Source: Delphinus delphis (taxonomy: Eukaryota > Chordata > Mammalia > Artiodactyla > Delphinidae). From it: a DNA stretch of 64,000 nucleotides. The stretch spans positions 568,001 to 632,000 of the forward strand of contig NC_082696.1 in the NCBI RefSeq assembly GCF_949987515.2, given 5' to 3'. Positions within the stretch are counted from its first letter, which is position 1. Every line of letters starts with the position of its first letter. This document shows, in pieces, positions 1 to 11,886 of this stretch. Under the pieces are notes generated by a model. That model searched no databases, was not told the DNA's origin, and saw only the letters and a program-made list of their open reading frames with translations. A program made the translations under genes and the position numbers.

Positions 1-439
1 AGCTACACCTTACCTACAGGGAAAAACAATAAGAGTAACAGTGGCTTTTTTATCAGGAACTTTGAGGTCCAGAAGGAAGCAGCATAATATTTTTCAAGCG
101 CTGAGAGAAAAAAAAACTATCAACACAGAATTCTTTGTCCCTCAGTAATGAAGGTAAAAATACAGGCATATTCCAATAAAGGAAAACTAAGAGAACTTTG
201 CCATCAGACCTACTTCAAAAGAATTGCTAAAGTAAGTGCTTTAGACATAAGGGAAATGGCACCAGGAGGAAAATGGAACTCCAGTTCATAAAGAAGAGCA
301 GCAGAGATGGTAAGTACCTGAGCAAATATACTAGATTCTTCTTCTCCTCTGGAGCTCTTTAAAGTATGTTTATGAAAACAAAACTCATAACACCATCTCA
401 CGGGGTTTTTGGTGCACCCAAGTGAAATACAACATAAAG

Positions 440-451
440 AAGGGAGAGTAA
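440..451. repeat. Left target-site duplication of the SINE at 452-584
   Basis: The 12-base string aagggagagtaa occurs here and again, identically, at 585-596, directly bracketing the SINE. Perfect duplications of this size are the footprint of LINE-mediated SINE insertion. Confidence 0.85.
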
Positions 452-584
452 GGACTTACCTAGTAGTCCAGTGGTTAAGATTCCATGCTTCTAATCCAGT
501 GGGTGTGGGTTCGAGTCCTGATTGGGGAACTAAGATCCCACATGCTGTGCAGAGTGGCTAAAAAATAAAAATAAAAAAAAAGAA
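452..584 (+). mobile_element. tRNA-derived cetartiodactyl SINE, short (CHR-2-like) form
   Basis: The head reads cttacctagtagtccagtgg, a diverged form of the cetacean SINE head. It is followed by a B-box-like ggttcgagtcctgattgggg and the cacatgctgtgcag segment, ending in an A-rich tail. It lacks the long 'ccacaactactgagcc' repeats of the long form at 11887. Identical 12-bp duplications flank it, so both ends are well set. It lies inside the L1 upstream of its ORF2 and is therefore younger than that L1. Confidence 0.9.
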
Positions 585-596
585 AAGGGAGAGTAA
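585..596. repeat. Right target-site duplication of the SINE at 452-584
   Basis: Identical 12-base copy of 440-451. Confidence 0.85.
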
Positions 597-2866
597 AAGG
601 ACCCTATATGAGGCAGGATTTCTACTTTCCACCCAAAATGGCAAAATACTGATTCTAATTAGACTGTGAAAAGTTAAGTATGTACATTGTAATCCTTAGA
701 GCAACTACTAATAACACTAGTCAAAGAGATATAGTTAACACACAATAGATAAAATGCAGTTATAAAAAGTTCAAATAACCCACAAGAACGCAGGAAAGGG
801 GAAGTGGAAGGGTGTAAAACATAGGGAACAAACAGAAGACAAATTAGAGACTGGTAGCTCTAAGTCCAAACCTAATAGTCACATTAAATGCTAATAATCT
901 AAACACAGCAGTTAAAAGGCAGATTGTTAGAAAGGTTGAAAACATGACCCAACTATATGTCATCTACAAGAAGCTCCCTTCAAATATAATGATATGGGGA
1001 GGTTAAAAGTAAAAGGATAGAAACATATACAGTGCAAACATCAATTAAAAGAAGGAGTGGCTATACCAATATTAGACAAAGTAGACTTCAGAGCAAAGAA
1101 AATCTGCAGAGATAAAGAGGAACATTACATAATAATAAAAGGGCCAATTCACCAAGAAGACGTAACAATCCTAAAAGTGTATGCACCTAACTTCAGAGTT
1201 TCAAAATACATGAAGTAAAAATGACAGAGCTGAAAGGGAAATACACAAATATACAATTATAATTGAAGACCTCAGCACTCTCCTTTCAATAATTGATAGA
1301 ACTAGTGGACAAAAACTTTGCAAAGATACAGAAGACCTGAACGGCAACATCAACCAACAGTATCAAATTGACATTTATGTAGCATAACTGAACAATAGAA
1401 AACACATTATATTCAAGTGCACATGAATCATCAACCAAGACAGACTATATTCTGGGTCAAAAAATGAACCTTAAGACATTGAACAGAATTGAAATTATAC
1501 GAAGTATGTTCTCTGACCTTAATGGAATTAAACTAGAAGTCAATAAAAAAGAGAGAACATGAAAATCTCAAAATACTTTAAAATCAAACAAAACACTCCT
1601 AAGTAATCCTTGGGTTGAAGAGGAAGTCTCAAGAGAAATTACAAAATATTGAGAAATTAGGAAATATTAGAAAACTGTATGAAAATGAAAATACAGTATA
1701 TCAAGATTTGCGGTTGCAGTCAATCCTTAGAGGGGAAAGTAGAGCATTCAATGTTTGTATTAGAAAAAAGAACTCGAAACAGAAGATTATTGTGAAGCTT
1801 CAAATGTAACAAATTTGAAAAAAAGAGCAAAATAAATGTAAGGAATTAATATAAGAGCAGAAATAAAATTGAAAACATAAAGACAGTTTAGAAGAACCAA
1901 TGATCCCATAAACTGGCCCTTTGAGATGATTAACTGATCAAAATTCTTGCAATACTGACAAGAACAAAGGCAAAGACAAAGAAAAAAAGAGAGAAGACAC
2001 AATAGTGATATCAGGAACGAAAGAGGAGGTGTCAGTACAGAACCTGCAAACCTTAAATGGATAAGCAGAATGCTATGAACTCCAGACCCAGATGATTTCA
2101 TTGTCAAATCCTACCAAAAACTTAAAGAAAAAAAAACATCAATCCTACAAAAATAACTTTCAGAAAACAGAAGAGGAGAAAAAAATCGCTCAACCCCTTT
2201 TATGAGGCCAACATTATGCTGATACCAAAACCAGACAAAGACAGTATAAGAAAACTACAGGTCGATATCCTTTATGAATATGGGTTCAAAAATCCTTAAA
2301 AAAAATTAGTGAATGAATCCATGTTTAGATATAGATATATTGCAACCAAGTGAAGCTTATTGTTGGAATGCAAGGATGGTTCAATAGTCAGAAATCAATC
2401 AACATAATCTGTTATATTAACAGTTTAAAGAAGAAAAACTACATAATCATATCAACTGATACATTAAAAGCTTTTAACAACATTTAGCATCCATTCATGA
2501 TAAACTCTCAGTAAGCCAGGATCAGTAGGGGATTTCCTCATCCTGATAAAGGGCAGATACAAAAAAACAAAAACAAACAACCAAACCTACAGTTAACTTT
2601 ATACTTAATGGTGAAAGACTGATTAATGCTTTTACCCCAAGATTGGGATGAAGATGAGGACGTCCACTCTCCTTTCTCCTATTCAACATTGTATTGGAAG
2701 CACTAGCCAGGGCAGGAACAGGCATGCAGATTGGAAAAGAAGAAATAAAACTATTCCTATTCATAGACAATGTAACTGTCTACGTATAAAACCCCAAGAA
2801 ATACACAGAAAAAAATCTCTTAGAACTAATATGTGAGTTTAGCAAGCTTATAAGACACAAGGTCAA

Positions 2867-2874
2867 TGTATATA

Positions 2875-2941
<67 letters not shown>
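2867..2941. repeat. (TA)n microsatellite with short TG stretch
   Basis: About 55 bases of uninterrupted alternating TA, preceded by tatatatgtgtgtgtg. It has expanded inside the L1 ORF2 segment just downstream of the reverse-transcriptase region. It is likely length-polymorphic. Confidence 0.97.
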
Positions 2942-2943
<2 letters not shown>

Positions 2944-3983
2944 CCTAATCTAGAGTAGAAATCAATAATGACAACTGAAATTAAAATAAGAATACCACTT
3001 ATAAGATCACCAAAACGTGAAATATTTAGTCACAGATCTAACAAAATATGTATAGGATCTGCATATTGAAAACTACAAAATGTTACTGAAATCAAATAAA
3101 TGAAGACACATACTATATTTATCAATTGGAAAACTCAATGTAGTAAGCATGTCAATTCTCCACAAATTAACTACATGGTTAATGCAATTCCACTATAAAT
3201 CCCAGACATATTTTGCATGTAGATATAGAGAAGCCAATTTTAACATTTATATGGAACAAGAAAACTAGAATAGACAAATGATTTTGAAAAAGTATAATAA
3301 AGTTGAAGGAATCATACTATCCAATTTTAAAAGCTATGGTAACTTAGTATGAGATTGGCAAAGATAGATATATAGATCAACAGAACAGAATAGATAGTCC
3401 AGAAATAGACCCACACAGGCAAGGCCAAGAGACTTTGGCAGAGGTTCAAAGGCAATTCAATGGAGAATAGCCTTTTGAACAAACATGACACCAAAAGCAC
3501 AATCCTTTAAAAACATTGGATTGGACTTTATTGAAATGAAAAACTTTTGTTCTGTGAAGAGAATGAAAAGACAAGCTACAGAGTGGCAGAAAATATTTGC
3601 AAGTTACGAATTCAGCAAAGATCCCATCACACATCTGAATGGCTGAAGTAAAAAATACTGGCAACACCAAGTGCAGATGAGGACGTGGGTCTGGATCATT
3701 CACGCGTCTCTGGTGGGAATGCAGAACGGATCAGCCGCTTTGGAACACAGAAGGGTGGTTTCTTAGTGTTTAACGCGGCCATTCCGCATGATTCAGCAAT
3801 CGGTATTTACTGTGGAGAAATGAAAACTTATGGTCACCCCTGTACGTGAATGTTTACAGCAGTTGTATTCATAATTGACAAAAACTGGAAACAACTCAAA
3901 TGTTCTTCCTTGGGTAAAGAGATAAACTGTGATCCATCCACACCATGAACACCACTCAGCAGTGAGGAACAGTGGACGCTGCC

Positions 3984-4440
3984 AACAAAAAATTGTCGCT
4001 TGCCCTCTGCTTCTACAAGGATTTGGTCGCAAGCTGCCGCCACCGCTGACTTTCAACACCCCCTGAAAGGAGCTCAGGGTGGAGAGCAGAGTGAGGCACT
4101 TGTGCTCTGGGAAAAACTGGCTGAACAGGCCTTCAGATAGTTAGATACTTTCAGGAGAAGATTTTATGAGCTCAATTCTTGCATCTCCTCACGTGTAGAA
4201 AAGCACTAAAATCGTTAATGGTGACATCTATGCCTTGTGACTAGCCGTGACCTTCTGCAGAAATGTGTGTTTGATTGCACAGACCCCCTCTTCACCAAAA
4301 TCACATATACACTGACTCCTCCCCCACCTCTTTGGAGCAGCTGCTCAGAGCTACTGGAGATGCTGTCTCCCGGGCTATAGTCCTCATTTCGCCCCAAATA
4401 AAACTTAACTCACAACTCTCACGCTGTTTTTTTTTCAGCC
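3984..4440 (+). mobile_element. LTR-like insertion (probable solo LTR, ERV class I candidate) inside the L1 3' UTR
   Basis: The L1 3' UTR stops near 3983 and resumes at 4441, so about 457 bases are foreign. The best LTR-like portion runs from the TG at 4064 to the CA at 4436-4437. It carries a poly(A) signal (aataaaa, about 4398) followed by 'cttaactcacaactctcac', the layout of an LTR R/U5 boundary. The flanks show only an imperfect 9-base duplication (gacgctgcc at 3975, gacggtgcc at 4441), so the exact ends are uncertain. No gag, pol or env sequence is attached, which suggests a solo LTR. The class is inferred from resemblance to cetartiodactyl LTRs. Confidence 0.6.
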
Positions 4441-4745
4441 GACGGTGCCGACACGTGCAGCAATGTGGATGCCACGCAGAGGCGTTCTGCTGAGTGAAAG
4501 AATCCAGACTTGGAGGTTACCTACCACGTCCTTCCATTTGTGAGGAAAGTAGACACGAGACCAGACTAGAGGGGAAGGCCAGTGGGCAGGGCTTTGGGGG
4601 AGGCGGAGCGTGGCTGCAGGGGGTTCCACTGGGAGTCGGGATCCTGATTACGGCGGTTACTCAAATCTACACGTGCGTTAAACTGCCTAGTCGTGCCCAC
4701 TGTCGGAAGGTCAGTTCCGTCGTCTGTTATCGAAAGCGTCAACCA
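4441..4745 (+). mobile_element. LINE-1 3' UTR, continuation of the element at 1-3983
   Basis: The order of landmarks continues the L1M 3' end: a 'gcagcaatgtggat' block, then 'ctgagtgaaagaatccagac', then a diverged tail matching the usual 'gattgtggtggtggtta' stretch (about 4645-4660). It aligns with the L1 broken at 3983, showing that 3984-4440 was inserted later. The 3' end is estimated. Confidence 0.7.
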
Positions 4746-6364
4746 CACACCTGCACGGTGCTGTCAGACCGAAAGCCCCAGCTGGGGGGCCCCATGGGGG
4801 TTACGAGGAGGGGGCACAGGGCAGGGCCAAGGGCTGCAGTGAGATATGCCCAGCAGGGCCTGTGGGCTCTGTTGAGTGGGGCTGGGGCACCTCCCGGCAG
4901 CCGGTTCCCACGGCTCCAGGCTTCCCGGACCCCACTCGTTGATGGGAAGCAGCCTCCTGCATCTTGTGGAAGCAGCCCAGCCCTGCCTGCCATCGGGGTC
5001 CTGCACCCTGGAAAGCCCCGGGCTGCAGCTGGGGAGTGTGGGCTCTCAGAAGGGCGGGGGCACCTCGTTCTGGATTGTTAACTGGAGGAAGTATTAGGTT
5101 CATTTGACAGAAATATCCTCGGAGGGCGTGTGGGTGGAAAATGCTTGGGAAACGTACGGTTAGTGGAAAACAGGGGCCACAGCCAAGAGCAGGGCTTCTC
5201 CCGGCGTGGCGCCTGGGAGGCACCTCTTCTCTCAGGAATGGAGGCCTTTCCAGCCTGCAGCGCTCCTGGGAGCGGCCTCCCTGTCAGCATCTGGGTCGTT
5301 CAGTCTGGGGAGAGCCTCAGCCTCCCCTTCCTCGTAGCCTCAGCTTTTCTGCTGTACCTGGGACTCTGCCCCAGCACAGGCTGTGCTGGCCCTGGTGGCC
5401 CTGAGTACAGCCACTGCCTGCAGGGCGAGGGGTGGCCTCCAGCATCCCACATCACCAACGTCCCGGTGGCACAGACAGAAATCTGTGGGCTTCTAGCTCA
5501 CCAGGAATGGTGTGCTCTGTGCTCTCGCACAGCTGCACGGAAACACACCCTCACTTCTGCGTGTCTCCACAAGTGGAGCTGACCAGCAGTGTGGACCGCG
5601 CCAGCACCAGTGTAAGCAGAAGGCACTCACTGGTGTTACTGGAGCACCGTGCAGACTAAGTCCTTAATGACTCTTGCTTATCGAGTGCCTGTTCCAGCCG
5701 GGCCACTGCTGCGCGGTGTCTGTGCTTCCCGACCTGCACGATGTGCAGGGCATGTGCACACAGCAGGTGGGAAATCCTAGGTGCTTAAACCCTGCTCGTT
5801 GTTCCAGCAGAGGCACCTGGCGAGGCCTGGATGCAGGAGGGACCTTGTGAGCACTTTAGCCGAGTTCCCAACATTGTAGTCCGAGTCTCGTTGTGTGTGG
5901 TTGCTGCATCAGAAATACAGCCTTCGTTCTCTTTCCTGTGGGTGTCAGGCGCCGTCTCTGGAAAGAGGCCTGGTTTGCAGAAACTCTGTGCCCTGCCCTA
6001 AAAGGCGCCGACCATGGCGCTGGCTCTTTGGCTGAATTCATCCACCTCAAACCCAGGGCTGTGTTTACACAACAGAAGACTTTCTCCTCCACGTCCTGTT
6101 CCTGCAGCTCATGGCCTCTTGCCCAGGACAGAGATGCTGAGGGCAGGGAGGCGCTCGGAGCTGGGCTAGAGAAAGGACGGACACTCCGGACACCCTGTTG
6201 GTCAGAGGGGCAGTGAGCTGGCGGGTGGCCCCTGAGACCTGGCCCTGGGGTGGAGGGCGTCCTTGTCTGCACCCTGGGACTAAGGAGGCTGCTGAGATGA
6301 GGAGTTCCCAAAATCAAGGTGAGAGCTGGTCTGCAGAGGCCTTTCCCAGCCAAGCACAGGGCCA
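4746..6364. other. GC-rich sequence without recognised gene
   Basis: Many overlapping open frames occur on both strands, the longest 195 codons, but they are mutually antisense, repeat-free and unlike any family I know. I see no convincing exon structure. Weak resemblance to ancient L2/MIR sequence occurs near 5650-5760. Confidence 0.5.
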
Positions 6365-6515
6365 GCCTCTATGTGAGTTATTTCTGTATTTATCACAGCA
6401 GCCAAGGGCGTTAGTCCCTGTTTCCAGTAAGGACGTTGTGGTTTAGGGGTGCGAAGGGGCCTGCCCAAGGTCACCGGGTCGTAAGAGCTGGGATGCAAAC
6501 TCTGGAGTCGAGGCC
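6365..6515 (-). mobile_element. MIR SINE relic (antisense)
   Basis: On the plus strand the order is 'tatttatcacagcagcc', a diverged 'gaggctcagag' equivalent, 'ctgcccaaggtcacc', 'gtaagagctgggatgcaaac', 'tctggagt'. This is the reverse complement of the MIR core and tRNA-like head. It is diverged, as expected for a pan-mammalian element. Confidence 0.7.
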
Positions 6516-6571
6516 TTGGCCACAACTTTCTTTTGCCTCTCATGGGACATTAGCTCTGGAAGGTTCTAGAA

Positions 6572-6740
6572 GGTTCCTCACTACTCAAGGTGTGGTCCCA
6601 GTACTAGGAGTACCCCCATCACCTGGGCGCTCATTAGAAATGCAGAGTCTCAGGCCCCACCCCAGAGTTTCTTCATCAGAATCTGCATTGCAGCCAGATC
6701 CCAGGTGACTCACACCTCAAGCTTGGGAAACGCCCACTTA
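6572..6740 (+). mobile_element. MER5A-like nonautonomous hAT (Charlie) DNA transposon relic
   Basis: It reads 'caaggtgtggtccc', then 'catcacctgggcgctcatta', 'gaaatgcagagtctcaggcc', 'ccaccccagag', 'atcagaatctgcat' and 'caggtgactcacacc', ending near 'cttgggaaacgcccac'. This is the full order of MER5A landmarks from one end to the other, with roughly a fifth of bases changed by eye. Confidence 0.88.
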
Positions 6741-9529
6741 GTCCAGTCTTCACACCTGACAGATGTGGAACCAGGCCCAGGAAGCTGGGCTAGAATCCTG
6801 GCCCAACTCCTGTCTGGGTCCTGCCCACTCTGACCTCCTGTCTGGCCCAGACCACTGGCTTGCGTGCATCTTAAAAGGAGATTTAAAATAATGCTTTGGG
6901 TTTGGTGCTAAATTTGATTAGACAGATGTTTGTTTTGCTCTTAGAAAGATGAGTAAGGCCCAGCTTCTGCCTGCACGGGGTTGTAACTTGTATGTAAATA
7001 ACAAATTACAAGGTACAAAATGCCGGAGTCCTAAGAGGGAACTCAGAGGGGAAATGGTGCCCAGGGCGGAGCCGGGACCCAGGAAGGCTTTCCTGACGTC
7101 ATGACACTGGAAGACGGTGATGGGTGATGGAGGGAGGTGGGTGTGGGCCAGGAATCAGCAGAGCTGGACGTGAGCAGGCATAGGGCTCTGCGGGCAGTGC
7201 CGTGTGTGCAGGCGGGGGGCAGAGGGCTCAGGGGGAGTTTGGGGGCTTTGGGGATGAGGTGAGGGAGATGGCCACGTGCGGGGTCCCCTGGATGAGGGGT
7301 GGGGCGCGGTGCATGTGGGGATGCGGGGTTAGGAGGGAGGGCCCGGCACAGGTGAGCCATAGATTGGCGTCTGGACATCCAGGGGGCTGGAAGGGCCGTG
7401 GGGAGGGATGAGAGGCTGCCCTGGGAAGGAGGCTCCGGGCACGCGTGGCCCCGCGGCTGGGGAGTTTGCCTTGACCGTTGGCTTAAGGTGGAGTCCAGAG
7501 GGCAGGTGCCCAGAAGGCAGATGGAGGTTGTGTGAGAGGAGGCGACGGGATGGGGGAGCTTCGCTGACTGTGAGTTTTGAGAATTTGGGAGGCTCGGGGA
7601 CAGAAGCTGGGGCTGCAGGAGGCCAAGAGCAGGGGGGCCGGTGCAGTGGAGGTGTAGGCTGCGGCTGTGAGGGCTCCCTCGACCTGGGTGCGAGCCCTGG
7701 GGTTGGTGACCAGCAGATTCCGAGGCCCACCAAGCCGGGGTTCGGCGACTGGGGGCTTGCGTCTGCCACAGCATGATGGTGTCTGAGCGTTTCCAGTGGT
7801 GCCCACCCGTCTCAGGGTCTGCATGGTACCAGCTTCTCTGTGGGTGACGCTGCCTGTCACGCGTGCACGTGGCGGGGATTCTGCTGGCCGATGGCCCACC
7901 TGAGCACACAGTTGTGTCTACGCCTCCACTACTCTGCGTCTACACACATGATGTTCGCTTCACCAGGGGCTTGAGAGGCTCCGACTCACCCAGGATGCAG
8001 GTCTCAGAGGCTGTGGCTCTGGTGAGTGGCTGAAGCTGGAAGCTGTTTTTGCCCCCAAACGAGAATGAGGTGCAGTGACGGAAGAGGCTTTAAGCTGGTG
8101 GGTGCTCGCGCGCCTGGGCTGCTTCCCGGCCTCTCCGCGTCATGCTGGTCTCAGGCCTTCAAGGGCCTTGGGCCTCGGGCAAGTCTGGCACCACCGGCCG
8201 CCCGCCTGGCGCCCCGGTCGGGACCCTCCGGAGGACAGGAGAGGCTGCTGCTCCTGGGGTGGGAGTGGGGTTCTTGGTTTGCAAAAGCATGTTTAACATT
8301 AGGCATTATTCCGTATTGGGGAAAAAAATCAGCTTTTTCGAAGGACACAACAAAACGCTCTTGGCTGTTTTGAGATTTCCAGGAAAGAGGAATCTCCAGG
8401 GCTCAGAGCAGAGCCTTCTGGGTCGTCCTCACAGGCTTGTGTTCAGGGAAGAGACCCTGGCCTGGGAGGAGGACCCTCAGTCTGATAGAGGTGAAACCCA
8501 TGGGAACATCGTTGCAAAACTGTACTTTCTGCAGTGAAGTCGGCCTCTAAGAGATGGGCTTTGCTGGTAATATTTCAGTGACCACACCTGTCTCTGCCGT
8601 CGGGCACCTCTGGCTGGGCCCCATACACATCGGGGGCAGCTACCCAGCAGGGAGCCCCTCGTCACCGTCCCCTCCCCAGCCACCTGCTTGCAGGGCTGTT
8701 AATGGCAGCTCCTCAGTCAACCTGTGCCGGAGCCTGGTCGTCCCGGGTGGGCGACCGTCTCCTGCTGACCAGGAGGACGGGGATTTGCCCCTGCTCTTAG
8801 CTTGTCTCAACCATGCCTTCAAACTAAGTGTGTTAATTGACGTTACAAAGCCAGTTTTTCCTCTAATTTGCCTGCAGACTCTTAAGTCACTTGATCGCAA
8901 ACACAGCAGGTCCTATCTCAGGCCCCTCTGCCCACACAATGCACCTTTCTCCCCTGCTGCCGCCGCCGGGGAATCTGGATCCTTCGGAAGCTGGCCTGGA
9001 ATTCTTGCCCTGTGTCTGCCCCTTTTGGGGCAGCGGGGCGGAGAACAGGCAAGCCCAGTCTGCATGCCCTGTAATCAGCAGCAGCTCGGCTGCAGGCGCT
9101 GTGTGGATTCGTGCTGGGTTCCACATCTGTGTGCTCCCTGTAGCCCCGGCCCCACCAGCCCTTCCGCAGACTCTCCCCGCACTCGGCAGACCACTCGCTC
9201 CTCCGGTTGGAAGTCGCTGCGCCGTCACAGGAGTGCTTACGGGTTTTCCTGCGGGTCTAATAGGAGGCGTCTCCGAATACGGATACAGAGCGTTTCACTG
9301 TCTCCATGTGCCATCTCCTCCGACAGCCGAGGACAGGATGTGTTCTCCGCACCCGCTGGCAGCCAGGCAGAGGGTGAAGTCAGCCCGGCCGTCCTCTAGT
9401 TCTCTAGAGGTTTGATCTGTAGGTGGGTCTGGCGCTGTCTTGAAGGAGCCTCTCAATCCTTGGACAGATGCTTGGGTGGGCAGGGCTCCCTGTGCTTTTA
9501 TTTGAATCGTCATTACCTGAGTTTTCCCC
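6741..9529. other. GC-rich sequence without recognised gene
   Basis: About 6890-7130 resembles an ancient interspersed repeat (segments like 'gtatgtaaataacaaattac' and 'ggaaggctttcctgacgtca'), family not assigned. The rest holds opposing open frames of up to 288 codons (7043-7909 minus; 8554-9399 plus) with low-complexity Pro/Ser/Gly/Arg content and no recognisable domain. I regard these as compositional. Confidence 0.5.
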
Positions 9530-9650
9530 TCGGCTGCTCGTGACCTGGGGCAAATCGTTTGTGCCCTCAACTTCCTAACTGGTAGGATGACAGGTGTGTG
9601 CTATCTCAGGGCTGCTGCACTAGTGAAGTGAGGCCCTGCTTCCAAAAAAG
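9530..9650 (+). mobile_element. MIR SINE relic (sense), partial
   Basis: It contains 'cgtgacctggggcaaatcg', 'gccctcaacttcctaact' and 'taggatgacagg', in the order of the MIR middle section (splice-like 'gtgacctt..gggcaagt', 'cctcagtttcctcat', 'aaaatgggg'). Ends are approximate. Confidence 0.55.
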
Positions 9651-11873
9651 TAGACAAAACGGGCTGTAGAGATGTCAGACGTGTGACTGGTCCCAGCACT
9701 TCAGGCTGAGGCAGTGATCAGTGGTCAACTAGAGCCAGTTGAATAAAAACGACCTTAAATTCCACTTTTCTAGAGCAAAGAAAAGGTGAGCAGGGGGCAG
9801 GTGTGGGGCGGGGAGTGTGCCAGGGCATCCGCGTCCGGGTCTGCTCCTGCAGTACCGCCGGCGCGCGCTGCTTCTTCCCGGGTGTCGCGGGTGCTGCCGT
9901 CATCCCTGCAGCTCTGTGTGTGTCCCGATCCGTCGGCTCCGGCGGGAGCTGGGTCAGCAAGCAACAGCAGCAGGGACCCCGTCCCCGCTCTCGGCACGTG
10001 GTGGCCACCGGACTCCCGCCCGGTGAGGCCCCTCCGAGCGGGGCTGCTGCCCGACAGCCAAGGTGGACACGCCGTCCCCACTCCGTGTCCAGAGCCCTCT
10101 CACTTGGACCCTCCCCTCCGACCAAACCATGACCTTGGGGGCCCCGCAAGAGGAAACACTCAGGACGCGGTTCTACAGTAAAACCCACTGGGCTCCTGCC
10201 GTCCTGGAGGTGGGCGTCTTCCCTGCGAAGACAAGCGTGGAAATGGCAGTGCCGGGACAGGCCCGGGGGGCGTCACCTCCGCCTCGCAGGAGCGGGCAGC
10301 GTGGCGCTGGGCGGTCAGCTGGAAGACCGACGGCACGTGGGTGGCCAGTCCGCGCGCCCAGTCGCCCGTCCACTGGGCTGGGCCATCCTGGCTGCGTACC
10401 TGGTGGGGTTGGCTCCAGCCCAGCGATGCCTGGGAGCTCACTAAGTAAGGAGCAGCAGCAAGTGTCCAATGGGGACACTAGGGCAGGGAAATAGAGTGGA
10501 GTGGTCCAGCCCGGGCACTGGCTCACGCCCGAGGATCCCCGCACACTGCGGCCACCTGTGCTGTTCTCAGGTGTGGCGGCCGGGGCAGGGACCAGGGCCG
10601 GAGGAGCGAGGCCCTGGGTGTGGCCAAGGCGCAGAGCCGGGCCCTGAGGGAGGACTGCCTGCTGGTGTTTGCAGTTATGTGTGATGGAGCTGCAGGCTCC
10701 CGCTGGTTCCTTCTGCCCCGGGCACACAGCCTATCCTGGGGTGAATTAGCATCTCAGGTACCGTTGTGTGCGCACCCACCTTCGTTGGGGGTTAACTCTT
10801 CTTCAGATCCCTTTACTCTCGCTTTCTCAGGCTGGCTTATGTTGTTTTTCTGCAACCCACAACCAAATTCCCTAATTAATGCGCCATGTAATCTGTAACA
10901 CGTTAACAAGTCTCCAGCACGATGGCTTTTTGCCGACTCTAAACGTCCTGGTCCTTTCTTGGGCAGGACCTGTTTGTGACTATCACCTGCAGATAGAACA
11001 CTATTTGCAGACCCTGCCCTGAGTGTATACAGAGGAGCTCCTTCACACCTACACGTATTTCATGTCAATTCAAGTCTGTGCGCCAGGGGTTGGGGATTCA
11101 GGAACAGTCAGGTAGACGGAGCGGGTGGTTGCTCCCCACTCCGCTGCACAGGTGGGGGTGTGTGAAGAGGTATATTTGAGTTCGTCTTCATTTTTGTTTG
11201 CTCTCAGCATGTGGTGACCTTACTGCACTGGGCACGGTTCTGGTATTGTTGCAGAGAAGATGGCACTCAGTATGACTTTTAACTACTGAAAAGCATAAGA
11301 AGGAAAGTATGGATGTGAGGAACAAAAGACGGTGAGAAACCAGTGGGAAACAGCACTGCTGCGTGTATTGGGGTGGCTGGGGAGGGGCTGGGGGCAGGGC
11401 CATTCTCCTTGGCACCTCCCCAAATGGCCAGTGAACACCACTGCCTGTTTCCATTGCCTTGGAATTGGGCAGCTTACGCCTGGTGCGGTGGGGCTGTCAG
11501 TCCCCTCTCCCCTCCCCACCTGCCCTCCTGAGCGGGACACGTGGGCCTGGAGGAGCACCTCCTGGCCGTGATACTTCCGAGCTCAGAAGCCACGTCTCCA
11601 CCCAGGAAGCTCCTTGGGGGACAGGCAGCCCAGGTGGTGGCTAAGCTGGACCCAGCCCCTCTCCTTTCTTCACCTCCTTGTTGGGGGCGTGGTCTATGGC
11701 TGGTCCTGGCTCCTCTCCAGCGGCTTCACCTGAAGGGTAGCCAATGCCCTTGAGGGAATATGAGGTCACAGGCCAAGAGAGCTGGACTCCCCACAGCACA
11801 ACTACTAGGAACGGATGCCAAGTTGAACAAGACGTACATGTGGGACATTGCCAGAACAGACAGGCTCACAGTT
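9651..11873. other. GC-rich, partly CpG-rich sequence without recognised gene
   Basis: CpG density is raised at about 9800-10400, where several frames on both strands stay open (131-184 codons). No conserved motif, splice-bounded exon or known peptide was recognised. From 10750 to 11330 the base composition is more balanced and I see nothing assignable. Confidence 0.45.
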
Positions 11874-11886
11874 AAAAAGCATAGGA
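11874..11886. repeat. Left target-site duplication of the SINE at 11887-12263
   Basis: The 13-base string aaaaagcatagga recurs identically at 12264-12276. Confidence 0.93.

Larger units (their letters stand above)
1..3983 (+). mobile_element. Old LINE-1 (L1M-type) copy, main part, truncated by window start
   Basis: This is a sense-strand LINE-1 relic. The first 400 bases resemble the end of ORF1 and the inter-ORF spacer of L1M elements. An endonuclease-like part of ORF2 follows (about 860-1600), reading G-V-A-I-P-I-L-D-K-V-D-F-R in one frame around 1055-1095. The reverse-transcriptase part is about 2200-2800, with the block V-L-E-A-L-A-R-A around 2690-2715. The C-terminal part and 3' UTR follow, and the element resumes at 4441. 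Reading frames are broken throughout. The equivalent of the F-A-D-D catalytic motif reads F-I-D-N (about 2760). A SINE (452-584) and a (TA)n tract lie inside. It is a dead retrotransposon; the subfamily (L1MA/B-like) is my inference. Confidence 0.88.

Noticed and set aside
7043..7909. 288-codon minus-strand frame
   Set aside because: The translation is Ser/Pro/His-rich and low in complexity, plus-strand frames overlap it, and I see no conserved motif.
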